The notes: a model not told the origin generated them from the sequence alone. Shown: positions 24,855 through 33,272, counted from the first letter of the stretch. The stretch is DNA of 35,675 nt from Rhodobacteraceae bacterium CG17_big_fil_post_rev_8_21_14_2_50_63_15 (GCA_002783205.1 PFEY01000032.1:1-35675); one strand, 5' to 3'. Numbers and translations are program-made.

Positions 24855-24900
24855 ATGGTATCCTCCCCATTCATTGAATGACTGCCCTCTCGGGGACAGC

Positions 24901-24939
24901 ACTCGGATCATTAGAGTAAGCGGACCTTAGACTCGGATC
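24901..24939. promoter_or_regulatory. Two direct repeats upstream of dctP
   Basis: ACTCGGATC occurs at 24901-24909 and again at 24931-24939, 30 bases apart (about three helical turns), 47 to 85 bases upstream of the dctP start. A TAATGA hexamer on the minus strand (24913-24908) overlaps the first copy. They are candidate binding sites of the NarL-type regulator at 26652. The rest of the 352-base spacer (24855-25206) is AT-rich near 24950-25010; beyond that I see no supported site or gene. Confidence 0.4.
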
Positions 24940-25206
24940 TTGCGTCTGCATATACCGATTACTGCGTAGATTTGTGCCTTTTGAAAAAAATTCTGGGGCA
25001 AATTCCAACTTGGCGACATGAAGATCGTATCAATCGCGCTCCCCGCAAAGGGCAAGGCGGCCTGCCGCTCTGACCGTCTCGCTCTGACCGGAGACAAGAG
25101 CGGCCCGGCCGATCGCCTGCCCCGCCACGATCTGCCGGAGGCGAGGACGGCGGCCCTGATGCGTCAAGGACTGGAATTTTCTCAGGTTTGGCACTATCGC
25201 TTGACC

Positions 25207-26655
25207 ATGCGACCCATTCTTGCCCGCTTGCGGCTCAATTACGGCCAGAAACTCTTTCTCATCGCCACCCTGCCGTTGATCCTGACGGCGGTGGCGATCT
25301 CGGTCGTCGTGACCCTGCAATCGCAGCAGCTTGCCGAGCGCGAAATCGCGACGCTCGAAGCCCAGTTGATCGAGGCCAAGCGCGCCGAGTTGCGAAACTA
25401 TCTCTCGATTGCCCGCACCGCATTTGTCAATATCTACGGACGCGCCGCCCCCGATGACACGCGCGCCATGCTTCAGGTCAGCCAGATCCTCGCCGGGATG
25501 CTCTATGGACAGGACGGCTATTTCTTTGTCTTCGATTACGACGGCAACAATCTCGTGAGCCCGCGCCACACCGCGCTGATCGGCCGCAACTGGACCGGAC
25601 TCGAGGATCCGAACGGTCAGCCGATCACCGACACGCTGATCCAGTTGGCGCGCACGGGCGGCGGCTATCACAGTTATGAATGGCCCAAGCCCTCGACCGG
25701 CGAAAGGGCGCAGATGGTGACGTATGTGATCGGATTGCAGGATTGGCGCTGGGCGATTGGCACCGGCATCTTCATCGACGATGTGATCGCCGTCGTGGCG
25801 GCGTCGCGCGAAAAGGTCGAGGCCCGCATCAAGCGCACCTTTTTCTATATCGGCGCGGCGATGCTGGCGGCGCTGCTGCTCGTCTTTGTGCCGGGTCTCT
25901 TCATCAATATCCGCGAGCGGCGGCTGGCCGATGCCAAGCTCAAGAAGCTGACCCAGCGCGTGTTCGATGCCCATGAGGAAGAGCGCGGCCGCGTGGCGCG
26001 CGAATTGCATGACGGGATCAGCCAGATCCTCGTCGGCGTGCGCTATGCGCTCGACACCGCCAAGCGGCGACTGGCAGCGGGCGATGCGCGCGCCAGTGAC
26101 ACGCTGGAACGTGGCATCTCGCATCTCTCCGGGGCGATTCAAGAGGTCCGCCGGATCAGCCGCGATCTGCGTCCGGCGGTGCTTGACGATCTCGGGCTCG
26201 GCCCGGCGCTCAAGGCGCTGACGGAGGATTTCGGCAAGCGCACCGGGATCAAGACAGAGTTCAGGACCGTGGTTTTCCGCAACCGTCTGGACGATGAGGC
26301 AAAGATCGCGCTCTACCGCGTCGCCCAGGAAGCCTTGACCAATATCGAGCGCCATTCCGGGGCCACACAGGTCTCTGTCGATCTGCGCGGCCATGCGCGC
26401 GGCGGCACGCTCAAGATCTCCGACAATGGTCGCGGTCTCGATCATCACCAGACGAGGCAGACCGCGAGCAACGGACTGGGGCTGCGCAACATGCAGGAGC
26501 GGATGGACCAGCTCGACGGCACGTTGCGAATTCTCTCGTCGAAATCCGGCACCCTGATCGAGGCCTCGGTGCCGCTCAACCATCTTTTGCAGCCCCAGGA
26601 CGACTCGGGCGATGCCGGCGACCAGGCAACATCAAAGGCGAGAACCCAAGCATGA
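25207..26655 (+). CDS. Cache-domain sensor histidine kinase (NarL-partner type)
   Basis: 482 residues from the ATG at 25207. Membrane helix about 16-36, a periplasmic single Cache-type domain (about 40-205: YGQDGYFFVFDYDGNNLVSP, GGGYHSYEWPKPSTGE, DWRWAIGTGIFIDDV), second helix about 213-235. A HisKA_3 domain with His268 (EEERGRVARELHDGISQIL) follows, then a HATPase_c domain (about 362-457) with YRVAQEALTNIERHS, SDNGRGLD and NGLGLRNMQERM. The frame stays open to an ATG at 25018, but family sequence begins only near 25207; neither start has a good ribosome site. It overlaps the response regulator by four bases and is divergent from dctPQM, so it probably senses the TRAP substrate. Confidence 0.88.
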   Translation: MRPILARLRLNYGQKLFLIATLPLILTAVAISVVVTLQSQQLAEREIATLEAQLIEAKRAELRNYLSIARTAFVNIYGRAAPDDTRAMLQVSQILAGMLYGQDGYFFVFDYDGNNLVSPRHTALIGRNWTGLEDPNGQPITDTLIQLARTGGGYHSYEWPKPSTGERAQMVTYVIGLQDWRWAIGTGIFIDDVIAVVAASREKVEARIKRTFFYIGAAMLAALLLVFVPGLFINIRERRLADAKLKKLTQRVFDAHEEERGRVARELHDGISQILVGVRYALDTAKRRLAAGDARASDTLERGISHLSGAIQEVRRISRDLRPAVLDDLGLGPALKALTEDFGKRTGIKTEFRTVVFRNRLDDEAKIALYRVAQEALTNIERHSGATQVSVDLRGHARGGTLKISDNGRGLDHHQTRQTASNGLGLRNMQERMDQLDGTLRILSSKSGTLIEASVPLNHLLQPQDDSGDAGDQATSKARTQA

Positions 26656-27299
26656 CATCAGCGCCCATTCGCATCGTGATCGTCGATGACCATCCGATGG
26701 TGGCCGAAGGCATCCAGTCGATTCTCGAAAGCTATGACGATGTCGAAGTGATCGGTGTCTTTTGCACCGGCGCCGAGATCATCGACCGGGTCAGCGATCT
26801 TGACCCCGATGTGATCCTGCTCGATCTCAACATGCCGGGCATCGGCGGGTTGACAACGACCGAAATCATCCTCGAGCGCCGCCCCCATACCCGCATCCTC
26901 ATCCTGAGCATGCATGACAGCCCTGAATATATCGCGAGCGCCCTCAGCCATGGCGCGGCGGGCTATGTGCTCAAGGATGTTCCCACCGATGAGATCAAGC
27001 GCGCGATCGACGCGGTGATGGCGGGTCAGCGCTATCTGTGCACCGGCGCGCAGGGCTCGCTCGGGCCCTTCAGCCCCGACGAACGCGAGCAATTGACCAA
27101 CCGCGAGCAGACGATCCTGCTGCAACTGGCGCAGGGCAAGTCCAACCGGGATGTCGCGCAGATCCTTGATATCTCGGTGCGCACGGTGGAGACGCATCGC
27201 AAGAACATCAAGCGCAAACTGGGCATTTCCTCGACCGCCGGCCTGACCCGCTATGCGCTGGAACACGGCGTCTTGCAGGGCACCGGCGTGCGGCTCTGA
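26652..27299 (+). CDS. NarL/FixJ-family response regulator
   Basis: 215 residues. Receiver domain (about 5-122) with the acidic pair in IVDDHP, phosphoacceptor Asp58 (VILLDLNMPG), Ser87 (ILSMHD) and Lys109 (YVLKDVP). C-terminal LuxR-type helix-turn-helix (about 148-205): LTNREQTILLQLAQGKSNRD, DISVRTVETHRKNIKRKLGI. The start overlaps the kinase stop (ATGA), so the two are coupled. Likely target: the divergent dctPQM operon, perhaps through the repeats at 24901-24939. Confidence 0.95.
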   Translation: MTSAPIRIVIVDDHPMVAEGIQSILESYDDVEVIGVFCTGAEIIDRVSDLDPDVILLDLNMPGIGGLTTTEIILERRPHTRILILSMHDSPEYIASALSHGAAGYVLKDVPTDEIKRAIDAVMAGQRYLCTGAQGSLGPFSPDEREQLTNREQTILLQLAQGKSNRDVAQILDISVRTVETHRKNIKRKLGISSTAGLTRYALEHGVLQGTGVRL

Positions 27300-27376
27300 G
27301 AACAGCCAAGTCCGAGTTCGATATTTGCACCCGCCCGCCTGTTCTGTAACCTTGCCCGAACACGGGAGGAACGGGA

Positions 27377-28174
27377 ATGCCGCAACGCGAGATCAAGCCG
27401 CTGGGCCTGCCGGAGATGGGCGAGGTCCGTCTGGCCATGCTGGCAGAAGCCTTGCGTCTGGGCTGGGCCGACATGCGCCGCGCGCCGGGCTATGCGGTGC
27501 TGTTCGCGGGCGTCTATGTGGCAATCGGCCTGCTCATGGCCGCGATCACCTGGACCACCGGCAAGAGTTACTGGCTGATCTTTGCCGCCGTCGGCTTTCC
27601 GTTGATCGGGCCCTTTGCGGCGGTCGGATTCTACGAGGTCAGCCGTCGACTGTCACAGGGACGGCCGCTGGTGGCCTCGGAAATCCTTGCCGTCATCGCC
27701 TATCAGAGACGGCGGCAACTGCCGTCGATCTGCGCCATCATCATCATGGTGTTCCTGTTCTGGTTCTTTCTGGCGCATATGATCTTTGCGCTGTTTCTGG
27801 GGCTCTCGACGATGACGAATGTCTCGTCGTCGCTTGCTGTCTATTTCACCCCGCAGGGGCTGGGAATGCTGGCGGTGGGCAGCGGCGTGGGCGCGATGTT
27901 CGCGCTTTTGCTCTACGCGATCACGGTGGTCTCATTGCCGCTCTTGCTCGATCGCGAGGTGGATTTCGTGACCGCGATGCTGGCCAGCATCGAGGTGGTG
28001 CTCAACAATCCCGTGCCGATGCTGGCCTGGGCGGCGCTGGTGGCGGGGCTGACCTTTGTCGCGATGGTGCCCGCGTTTCTGGGCTTGTTCGTGGTGCTCC
28101 CGCTTCTGGGACATGCGACATGGCATCTCTATCGCCTGATCTGCGCGGCGGGCCAGGATGAGGGCGAAACCTGA
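27377..28174 (+). CDS. DUF2189-type integral membrane protein
   Basis: 265 residues with six or so membrane helices, among them YAVLFAGVYVAIGLLMAAIT, YWLIFAAVGFPLIGPFAAVG, ICAIIIMVFLFWFFLAHMIF and LAWAALVAGLTFVAMVPAFLG. Family-like stretches are FPLIGPFAAVGFYEVSRRL, SLPLLLDREVDFVTAMLASIEVVLNNP and LPLLGHATWHLYRL. DUF2189 proteins are of unknown function; some lie near cytochrome oxidase genes, but none is here. The ATG follows GGGAGGAA. Confidence 0.85.
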   Translation: MPQREIKPLGLPEMGEVRLAMLAEALRLGWADMRRAPGYAVLFAGVYVAIGLLMAAITWTTGKSYWLIFAAVGFPLIGPFAAVGFYEVSRRLSQGRPLVASEILAVIAYQRRRQLPSICAIIIMVFLFWFFLAHMIFALFLGLSTMTNVSSSLAVYFTPQGLGMLAVGSGVGAMFALLLYAITVVSLPLLLDREVDFVTAMLASIEVVLNNPVPMLAWAALVAGLTFVAMVPAFLGLFVVLPLLGHATWHLYRLICAAGQDEGET

Positions 28175-28268
28175 TCTACCCCAAAGACGCGCCCTGCCCC
28201 GGTTTGGCATGGACCCGTGGCAGACGTTCGGGCAAAATGAACCCACAGGCTCTTGAAAGGGCAGACCA

Positions 28269-28658
28269 ATGATCGACGTGAAGGACATCGAGCGGATGGC
28301 CGCCGAATATACGGCAGCCTGGAACTCGAAATCGGCCGAGGCCGAGGCCGCATTCTATGCGCCGGAGGGCGAGATCATCATCAATCGCGGTGATCCGTGG
28401 ACAGGGCGCTCGCGGGTGCGCGATATGGCGGCTGGGTTTTACGCCGATGTTCCCGATCTTTCCCTGACCTGTGATGGCGTGCGGTGTTCGGGGCATCACG
28501 TTCTCTATCTCTGGACCTTCACGGGACATGACGCGACCACGGGACAGGCCCTGACCATTCGTGGCTGGAAGGAATGGGAGCTCAACGATGATCTCAAGGT
28601 CGCGGCCTCGCGCGGATGGTTCGATGCCGAGGACTATGCAAGGCAAGTCGGCGGCTAA
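28269..28658 (+). CDS. NTF2/SnoaL-like protein
   Basis: 129 residues with the alpha+beta cone expected of the NTF2-like superfamily: an N-terminal helix (DIERMAAEYTAAWNSKSAEAEAAFYAPEGE), a nucleotide-free pocket core (WTGRSRVRDMAAGFYADVPDLSL), then strands VRCSGHHVLYLWTFTGHD and LTIRGWKEWELNDDLKV. Members range from isomerases and cyclases to stress proteins, so function cannot be assigned. Starts behind AAGGGCAGA. Same strand as the DUF2189 gene, with 94 bases between. Confidence 0.75.
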   Translation: MIDVKDIERMAAEYTAAWNSKSAEAEAAFYAPEGEIIINRGDPWTGRSRVRDMAAGFYADVPDLSLTCDGVRCSGHHVLYLWTFTGHDATTGQALTIRGWKEWELNDDLKVAASRGWFDAEDYARQVGG

Positions 28659-28825
28659 CCTCTGCGGCAGTCCTCATAGACCACCGGCCCGTCGGACCTT
28701 GCGGCCCCCTGAGCGACCGCGAGACGATCCAGATCAAGGCGAGATCCTTGGGCATGTGGTATCAGGGAAAGTGCCGTTTCCGGCCCAGGTGAGGCGGCGC
28801 TGATAGTGATGAAGGACGCTTTGAC

Positions 28826-29179
28826 ATGCGAAAACCAGTCAAGACAGACGCAAAGGCAGAGCCCGCAACACCCGCGATGACCGCAGCGATGATGGCCTTC
28901 AATTCGGCCATGCTACAGGCGTGGCAGGACATCATGTCGGACAGCGCGCGCTTTCTGACAGAGCGTCTGCATCAGGATCTGGACACCCAAAGGGCCCTGC
29001 TGGCCTGCAAGAGTGCAACCGAACTGCTTCAGGTTCAGTCGGCCTTCTTCAAGACGGCCATGGCGGATTATGCCGACTATGCAACGGGGCTTCGCGAACG
29101 GCTCGCCGCCGCGACGAAGGACACGATGGAAGATGCGCGGTCCGGTTTTTCGCGCGGCTATGACGACGTGCCGCTCTGA
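28826..29179 (+). CDS. Phasin-family protein
   Basis: 117 residues, strongly amphipathic helical: AMMAFNSAMLQAWQDIMSDSARFLTERLHQDLDTQRALLACKSATELLQVQSAFFKTAMADYADYATGLRERLAAA is the phasin pattern (helix, short turn at LACKS, helix). Phasins coat polyhydroxyalkanoate granules. The basic, Ala/Pro-rich N-terminus is typical. No phaC, phaR or phaZ gene is in the window. The start follows GAAGGA. Assignment rests on general pattern, so a related helical protein is possible. Confidence 0.7.
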   Translation: MRKPVKTDAKAEPATPAMTAAMMAFNSAMLQAWQDIMSDSARFLTERLHQDLDTQRALLACKSATELLQVQSAFFKTAMADYADYATGLRERLAAATKDTMEDARSGFSRGYDDVPL

Positions 29180-29217
29180 ACCCTGCCCCCCGGAGTGATC
29201 CCTGTTTCGCGACCCGC

Positions 29218-29430
29218 TCATGCCTCGCGGCCCTGCGCGACAAGGCGCGCGTGCAAGACGCGCGCCTCCGGCACTCCGGCCTCCAGCGCAAAGATATAGG
29301 CATGGGTGAGGTAGAAACAGGCGGCGTCGAGATCCGCCGCCCCATCCGCCGCCTGTTCATAAAGCCGGATCAGCGCCGCGCGATCCCCCGCGGCATGAGC
29401 GCGGATCATCGCGGCGTCGAGATCGCTCAT
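29218..29430 (-). CDS. Small protein of unknown function, coupled to the Rieske oxygenase gene
   Basis: 70 residues, MSDLDAAMIRAHAAGDRAAL onward, mostly helical with two helix-turn-helix pairs that look like a single tetratricopeptide-like unit (AALIRLYEQAADGAADLDAAC, then FYLTHAYIFALEAGVPEARV). Its ATG overlaps the stop of the oxygenase (ATGA), so it is translated with it. It may be an accessory or stabilising protein. No family was recognised with confidence. Confidence 0.7.
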   Translation of the reverse strand: MSDLDAAMIRAHAAGDRAALIRLYEQAADGAADLDAACFYLTHAYIFALEAGVPEARVLHARLVAQGREA

Positions 29431-30584
29431 TCCGCGGCACGCGCCCGCTCGCGATGCGCCTCGATCCGGCCCGCCACCCAATCGTGAAAGCAATGCGTCG
29501 GGCTGTCCATCACCGGCGAGAACCGCCCGCCGTCGAAACCGGGGGCGTGGCGGCCGCGCTGCATACCCTCGACGACACAGATGTCCTCCTCGAATACGGC
29601 CCTCCAGAGTTGCGTGTTGCGCGCGCGCAATCCGCCGTCGGTGTCCGCCGCGGCATAATAGAGATGGACATGCTCGAGCGTGCGCTCGGGGCCCTGCGGT
29701 GCGAGAAGGACCGCAAAGGCATGGTCGCGATGCACGCCCAAGAGAACATTGGGATAGACCGACACATATTCGGCCTGTTCGTTCCACTTGCTGCCAACCT
29801 CGGGAAAATCGGGGAAAGTCGCGCCGGTCTTATCGCTTAACTGCCGATAGACCATCGTGCCCTGACCGGAATACTCGCCCGGTCTCTCGATGTGATAGTG
29901 ATCCTCGAGCCGCGAATAGCTGTTGAGGCCGGGATGCACCCAGGGCAGGTGGTAGCTCTCGCAGTAATTCTCGACCGCGAGTTTCCAGTTGGTCGCGACC
30001 GCGAGGCTGAAGGTGCTGTCGGCACCGCCGTGATGGAGGGGTTGCTCGAAATCGGCCCAGCGCCGGAGCAGATCCGCATGCGCCTCCTCAAAGGCCGGCG
30101 CATCGCCCGAGACGTTGATCCAGACCACATCGCGCCAGATATGGCTGCGGATCTCGGACAGGCCCAGTTCGTCGCGGCGGATCGCCTCATGCGTGTTGTG
30201 CCCCGGCCCGCCGACATGGGGCGTGCTGACCAGTGCGCCCTTGGTGGAATAACACCATGAGTGATAGGGACAGCGGATCGCCCCCTCGATCTTGCGCGGT
30301 GCGTTGACCAGGATCATGCCGCGATGACGACAGATGTTCTCAAAGACGCGGACATCGCCGTCCTTGTCGCGCAGAAGCAGGAGCGGCATGCCAAGAAACT
30401 CCAGTGGCTTGGCATCGCCCGGTTCTGGCAGGTCGGCGGCCACCGCCAATCCCACCCATTGAGAAAGAAGCAGCGCGTGCTTTTCCTCCTCGAAAACGGC
30501 AGGATCAATGTAGTGGGCGTTGGGCAGGCCATGGGCGCGCTCGATCGAAGTGCCGACAGTCGAAAGATCAGTGAGAGCGGTCAT
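29427..30584 (-). CDS. Rieske non-heme iron oxygenase, large subunit type
   Basis: 385 residues from the ATG at 30584. Rieske cluster: Cys85-x-His87 (CRHRG) and Cys105-x2-His108 (CPYHSW). Mononuclear iron site: His212 and His217 in NYCESYHLPWVHPG, with Asp334 as probable third ligand. It belongs to the ring-hydroxylating / quaternary-amine demethylase group (GbcA-, CntA- or choline-monooxygenase-like), and the substrate cannot be told. No ferredoxin reductase or beta subunit is nearby; the only partner is the 70-residue downstream protein. It lies after ilvN on the same strand with a 105-base gap. Confidence 0.9.
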   Translation of the reverse strand: MTALTDLSTVGTSIERAHGLPNAHYIDPAVFEEEKHALLLSQWVGLAVAADLPEPGDAKPLEFLGMPLLLLRDKDGDVRVFENICRHRGMILVNAPRKIEGAIRCPYHSWCYSTKGALVSTPHVGGPGHNTHEAIRRDELGLSEIRSHIWRDVVWINVSGDAPAFEEAHADLLRRWADFEQPLHHGGADSTFSLAVATNWKLAVENYCESYHLPWVHPGLNSYSRLEDHYHIERPGEYSGQGTMVYRQLSDKTGATFPDFPEVGSKWNEQAEYVSVYPNVLLGVHRDHAFAVLLAPQGPERTLEHVHLYYAAADTDGGLRARNTQLWRAVFEEDICVVEGMQRGRHAPGFDGGRFSPVMDSPTHCFHDWVAGRIEAHRERARAAE

Positions 30585-30689
30585 CCTGGCGTCTCCGGGT
30601 GGGTGGTTTCGGCCACACAGTGACAGAGGCCACCCCGCGCTCGCGCTCATCTGCGACGCGCGCGCACACCCGAACGACACGCCGCGCGG

Positions 30690-31250
30690 TCAGCGCCCGC
30701 GCGGCAGCGCCGCCACCCCGGTGCGCGCCATTTCCACAAGGCCCAAGGGGCGCATCAACTCGGCAAAGGCGTCGATCTTTTCCGGCGCGCCGGTGATCTC
30801 GAATACGAAACTGCCCAGCGTGCTGTCCACGGCATTGGCGCGAAAGATATCCGCAAGACGCAACGCCTCGACCCGCTTCTCGCCCTCGCCCGCGACCTTC
30901 AGCAGCGCCAGTTCGCGCGCAACACTCGGGCCCTCCACGGTCAGGTCATTGACCTTGTGCACCGGCACGATCCGTCCCAGTTGCGCCTTGATCTGCTCGA
31001 TCACCTGCGGGGTGCCGGTGGTGACGATGGTGATGCGGCTGGTGTGGCCGGTATGATCCACCTCGGCCACGGTCAGGCTGTCGATATTGTAGCCCCGGCC
31101 CGAAAACAGGCCGATCACGCGCGCCAGCACGCCGGGCTCGTTATCGACGATCACGGCCAGCGTGTGGGTCTCCTGCACATCCGAGAAATTCGAGCGCAGG
31201 TTGTAGGCGGAATGCCGGGACGAACCTTTCTTGATGTGCAGGGGGGGCAT
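30690..31250 (-). CDS. ilvN: Acetolactate synthase small (regulatory) subunit
   Basis: 186 residues from the ATG at 31250; upstream in-frame sequence is not part of the family. The N-terminal ACT domain (about 25-100) reads ETHTLAVIVDNEPGVLARVIG, FSGRGYNIDSLTVAEVD, SRITIVTTG. The C-terminal domain contains VHKVNDLTVEGPSVARELALLKV and LADIFRANAVDSTLGSFVFEITG. It activates the catalytic subunit and gives feedback inhibition by valine. The mRNA is led by the attenuator upstream of ilvB. Confidence 0.95.
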   Translation of the reverse strand: MPPLHIKKGSSRHSAYNLRSNFSDVQETHTLAVIVDNEPGVLARVIGLFSGRGYNIDSLTVAEVDHTGHTSRITIVTTGTPQVIEQIKAQLGRIVPVHKVNDLTVEGPSVARELALLKVAGEGEKRVEALRLADIFRANAVDSTLGSFVFEITGAPEKIDAFAELMRPLGLVEMARTGVAALPRGR

Positions 31251-31290
31251 GTGAGTCCAATCCTCTTTGTGGCGCAAAACGGCCGTGGCT

Positions 31291-31317
31291 TCTTCTTGGC
31301 GAAAATACCCTCGGGGG
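31291..31317 (-). repeat. Possible repetitive extragenic motif in the ilvB-ilvN gap
   Basis: On the minus strand CCCCCCGAGGG is followed by TATTTTCGCCAAGAAGAAG. The look of it (GC block, TATTTT-CGCC, AAGAAGAAG) resembles short extragenic elements I recall from roseobacter genomes, but I cannot count copies here. Only one copy is seen in the window. Confidence 0.3.
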
Positions 31318-31321
31318 GTGT

Positions 31322-31340
31322 GGGGGGCAGACGGCCCCCC
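31322..31340 (-). terminator. Hairpin in the ilvB-ilvN gap
   Basis: GGGGGGC (31322-31328), loop AGACG, GCCCCCC (31334-31340), beginning 8 bases after the ilvB stop. No T run follows directly on the minus strand. It may partly end transcription or shield the ilvB mRNA. Confidence 0.45.
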
Positions 31341-31347
31341 ATCGGCC

Positions 31348-33102
31348 TCAGACAAGGACCGCGCCACCCTCTTTGATCGCGTCCTTGGTGCTGACCTCGC
31401 CCAGCAGCATCTTGTTGTGCGGCTCGCCCGACGGGATCATCGGGAAACAGTTCTCGTGCTTTTCCACGAGGCAGTCAAAGATCACCGGCCCGTCATGGGC
31501 AAGCATCTCCATGATCGCCTCGTCGAGATCGCCGGGGTCCTTGCACTGGATGCCCTTGGCACCAAAGGCCTCGGCCAGTTTCACGAAATCGGGCAGCGAT
31601 TCCGACCAGCTTGACGAATAGCGCTCGCCATGCAGCAATTCCTGCCACTGGCGCACCATGCCCAAGCGCTCGTTGTTGAGGATGAACTGCTTGACGGGCA
31701 GATGGTATTGCATCGCGGTGCCCATTTCCTGCATGTTCATCAGCCACGACGCCTCTCCCGCGACGTTGATCACCAGCGCCTCGGGATGGGCGATCTGCAC
31801 CCCGATGGAGGCCGGAAAGCCATAGCCCATGGTGCCAAGGCCGCCAGAGGTCATCCAGCGGTTGGGAGCGTTGAAGCCCAGATACTGCGCCGCCCACATC
31901 TGATGCTGGCCCACTTCGGTGCAGATATAGCGGTCGTGACCCCTGGTCAGCGCCTCGAGCCGCGCCAGCGCGTATTGCGGTTTGATCACCGGGCCTTTCT
32001 GGGTGAATTTCAGGCAATCGACCTTGCGCCACTCGGCAATCTTCGCGGTCCATTTGCCGATCGCCTCGCGGTTGACCTTGCGGCCGCGCGCTGTCCAGAT
32101 CTCCAGCAGGTCCGCCAGCACCGTGGCGATGTCGCCGACGATCGGGATATCGGCGCGGATCACCTTGTTGATCGAGGAGGGATCGATATCGATATGCGCC
32201 TTGATCGACTCGGGGCTGAAGGCATCGACCCGTCCGGTGATCCGGTCATCGAAGCGCGCGCCGATATTGATCATCAGATCGCAGTCATGCATCGCCATGT
32301 TGGCCTCGTAGAGCCCGTGCATCCCCAGCATACCCAGCCAGTGCGGCCCATTGGCTGGATAGGCGCCCAGTCCCATCAGCGTCGAGGTGATCGGAATCCC
32401 GGTTGCCGCGACCAGATCCCGCAAGAGCCGCGTTGCCTCGGGCCCGGAATTGATCACGCCGCCGCCGGTGTAGAAGATCGGACGTTTCGCGGTTTCCATC
32501 GCCGCGACCAGATCGGTGATGGCCTCGATATCGCCCTTGGTCTGGGGTTGGTAATGCGAGACGCGCGCCTTTTGCGGCGGGGTATAGGTCGCGCTGGCAA
32601 ATTGCACGTCCTTTGGGATGTCCACCAGAACCGGGCCGGGACGGCCGGTGGTCGCGACGTGGAACGCCTGATGGATGATGTCCGAAAGGCGCGCGGTATC
32701 GCTCACCAGCCAGTTATGCTTGGTGCAGGGCCGCGTGATGCCGACGGTGTCGGCCTCCTGAAAGGCATCATTGCCAATCATGAAGGTGGGCACCTGCCCC
32801 GTCAGCACGACAAGCGGGATCGAATCCATCAGCGCATCGGTGATGCCCGTCACCGCGTTGGTGGCGCCGGGGCCGGACGTCACCAGCACCACGCCGGGCC
32901 GCCCGGTGGAACGGGCATAACCCTCGGCGGCGTGCACCGCCGCCTGTTCGTGACGCACGAGGATATGACGGATGTCGTTTTGCTGGAAGATCTCGTCATA
33001 GATCGGCAGCACGGCACCGCCGGGATAGCCGAACACGACGTCCACGCCCTGATCCTTGAGGGCCTGAACCACCATTCTCGCTCCGGTCATCTGACGTGTC
33101 AT
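31348..33102 (-). CDS. ilvB: Acetolactate synthase large (catalytic) subunit
   Basis: 584 residues. It condenses two pyruvates, or pyruvate and 2-oxobutyrate, in the first common step of branched-chain amino-acid synthesis, using ThDP and FAD. The catalytic Glu52 (RHEQAAVHAAEGYARSTG), the FAD-contacting GPGATNAVTGI and the ThDP/Mg region VAGEASWLMNMQE ending ILNNERLGM are visible. The Mg motif has GEAS in place of GDGS, which I believe is usual in alphaproteobacterial enzymes. ATG at 33102 with GGAG ten bases before. First structural gene after the ilv attenuator; ilvN follows at 97 bases. Confidence 0.97.
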   Translation of the reverse strand: MTRQMTGARMVVQALKDQGVDVVFGYPGGAVLPIYDEIFQQNDIRHILVRHEQAAVHAAEGYARSTGRPGVVLVTSGPGATNAVTGITDALMDSIPLVVLTGQVPTFMIGNDAFQEADTVGITRPCTKHNWLVSDTARLSDIIHQAFHVATTGRPGPVLVDIPKDVQFASATYTPPQKARVSHYQPQTKGDIEAITDLVAAMETAKRPIFYTGGGVINSGPEATRLLRDLVAATGIPITSTLMGLGAYPANGPHWLGMLGMHGLYEANMAMHDCDLMINIGARFDDRITGRVDAFSPESIKAHIDIDPSSINKVIRADIPIVGDIATVLADLLEIWTARGRKVNREAIGKWTAKIAEWRKVDCLKFTQKGPVIKPQYALARLEALTRGHDRYICTEVGQHQMWAAQYLGFNAPNRWMTSGGLGTMGYGFPASIGVQIAHPEALVINVAGEASWLMNMQEMGTAMQYHLPVKQFILNNERLGMVRQWQELLHGERYSSSWSESLPDFVKLAEAFGAKGIQCKDPGDLDEAIMEMLAHDGPVIFDCLVEKHENCFPMIPSGEPHNKMLLGEVSTKDAIKEGGAVLV

Positions 33103-33142
33103 CTGCGTGTTTCTCCGTATGTGACGTCACTTCAATTCGCAT

Positions 33143-33170
33143 AAAAAAGCCCCCGGTCGGATCCGGGGGC
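33143..33170 (-). terminator. Attenuator terminator of the ilv leader
   Basis: On the minus strand: GCCCCCGG, loop ATCCGA, CCGGGGGC (33170-33149), then TTTTTT (33148-33143). It lies 41 bases upstream of ilvB and 24 bases after the leader peptide stop. An alternative pairing of GGCGCATG (33211-33204, inside the leader ORF) with CATGCGCC (33175-33168) would take the first three bases of the terminator stem. Confidence 0.88.
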
Positions 33171-33194
33171 GCATGAGAGACGGGTATGGTTCCC

Positions 33195-33242
33195 CTACCG
33201 GCCCATGCGCCATTCGCCTACGATGTTGACTAGCCCTGCCAT
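33195..33242 (-). CDS. ilv leader peptide (15 residues)
   Basis: MAGLVNIVGEWRMGR, ATG at 33242, TAG at 33197-33195. AAGGAG (33257-33252) lies nine bases before the ATG. The codons CTA-GTC-AAC-ATC-GTA give Leu, Val, Asn, Ile, Val, including CTA and GTA, which are rarely used in this GC-rich genome. This is the control stretch expected for attenuation by charged branched-chain tRNAs. Absent from automated gene lists because of its size. Confidence 0.85.
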   Translation of the reverse strand: MAGLVNIVGEWRMGR

Positions 33243-33272
33243 TGACAGCGACTCCTTTTCTGCGTGTGCGAG

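Noticed and set aside
22761-24881. A 706-codon plus-strand open frame antisense to dctQ and dctP
   Set aside because: Antisense shadow of well-supported TRAP genes; no plausible protein sequence.
31348-33102. GEAS in place of GDGS in acetolactate synthase as a sign of inactivity
   Set aside because: As far as I recall, this variant is common in alphaproteobacterial enzymes, and all other active-site residues are present.
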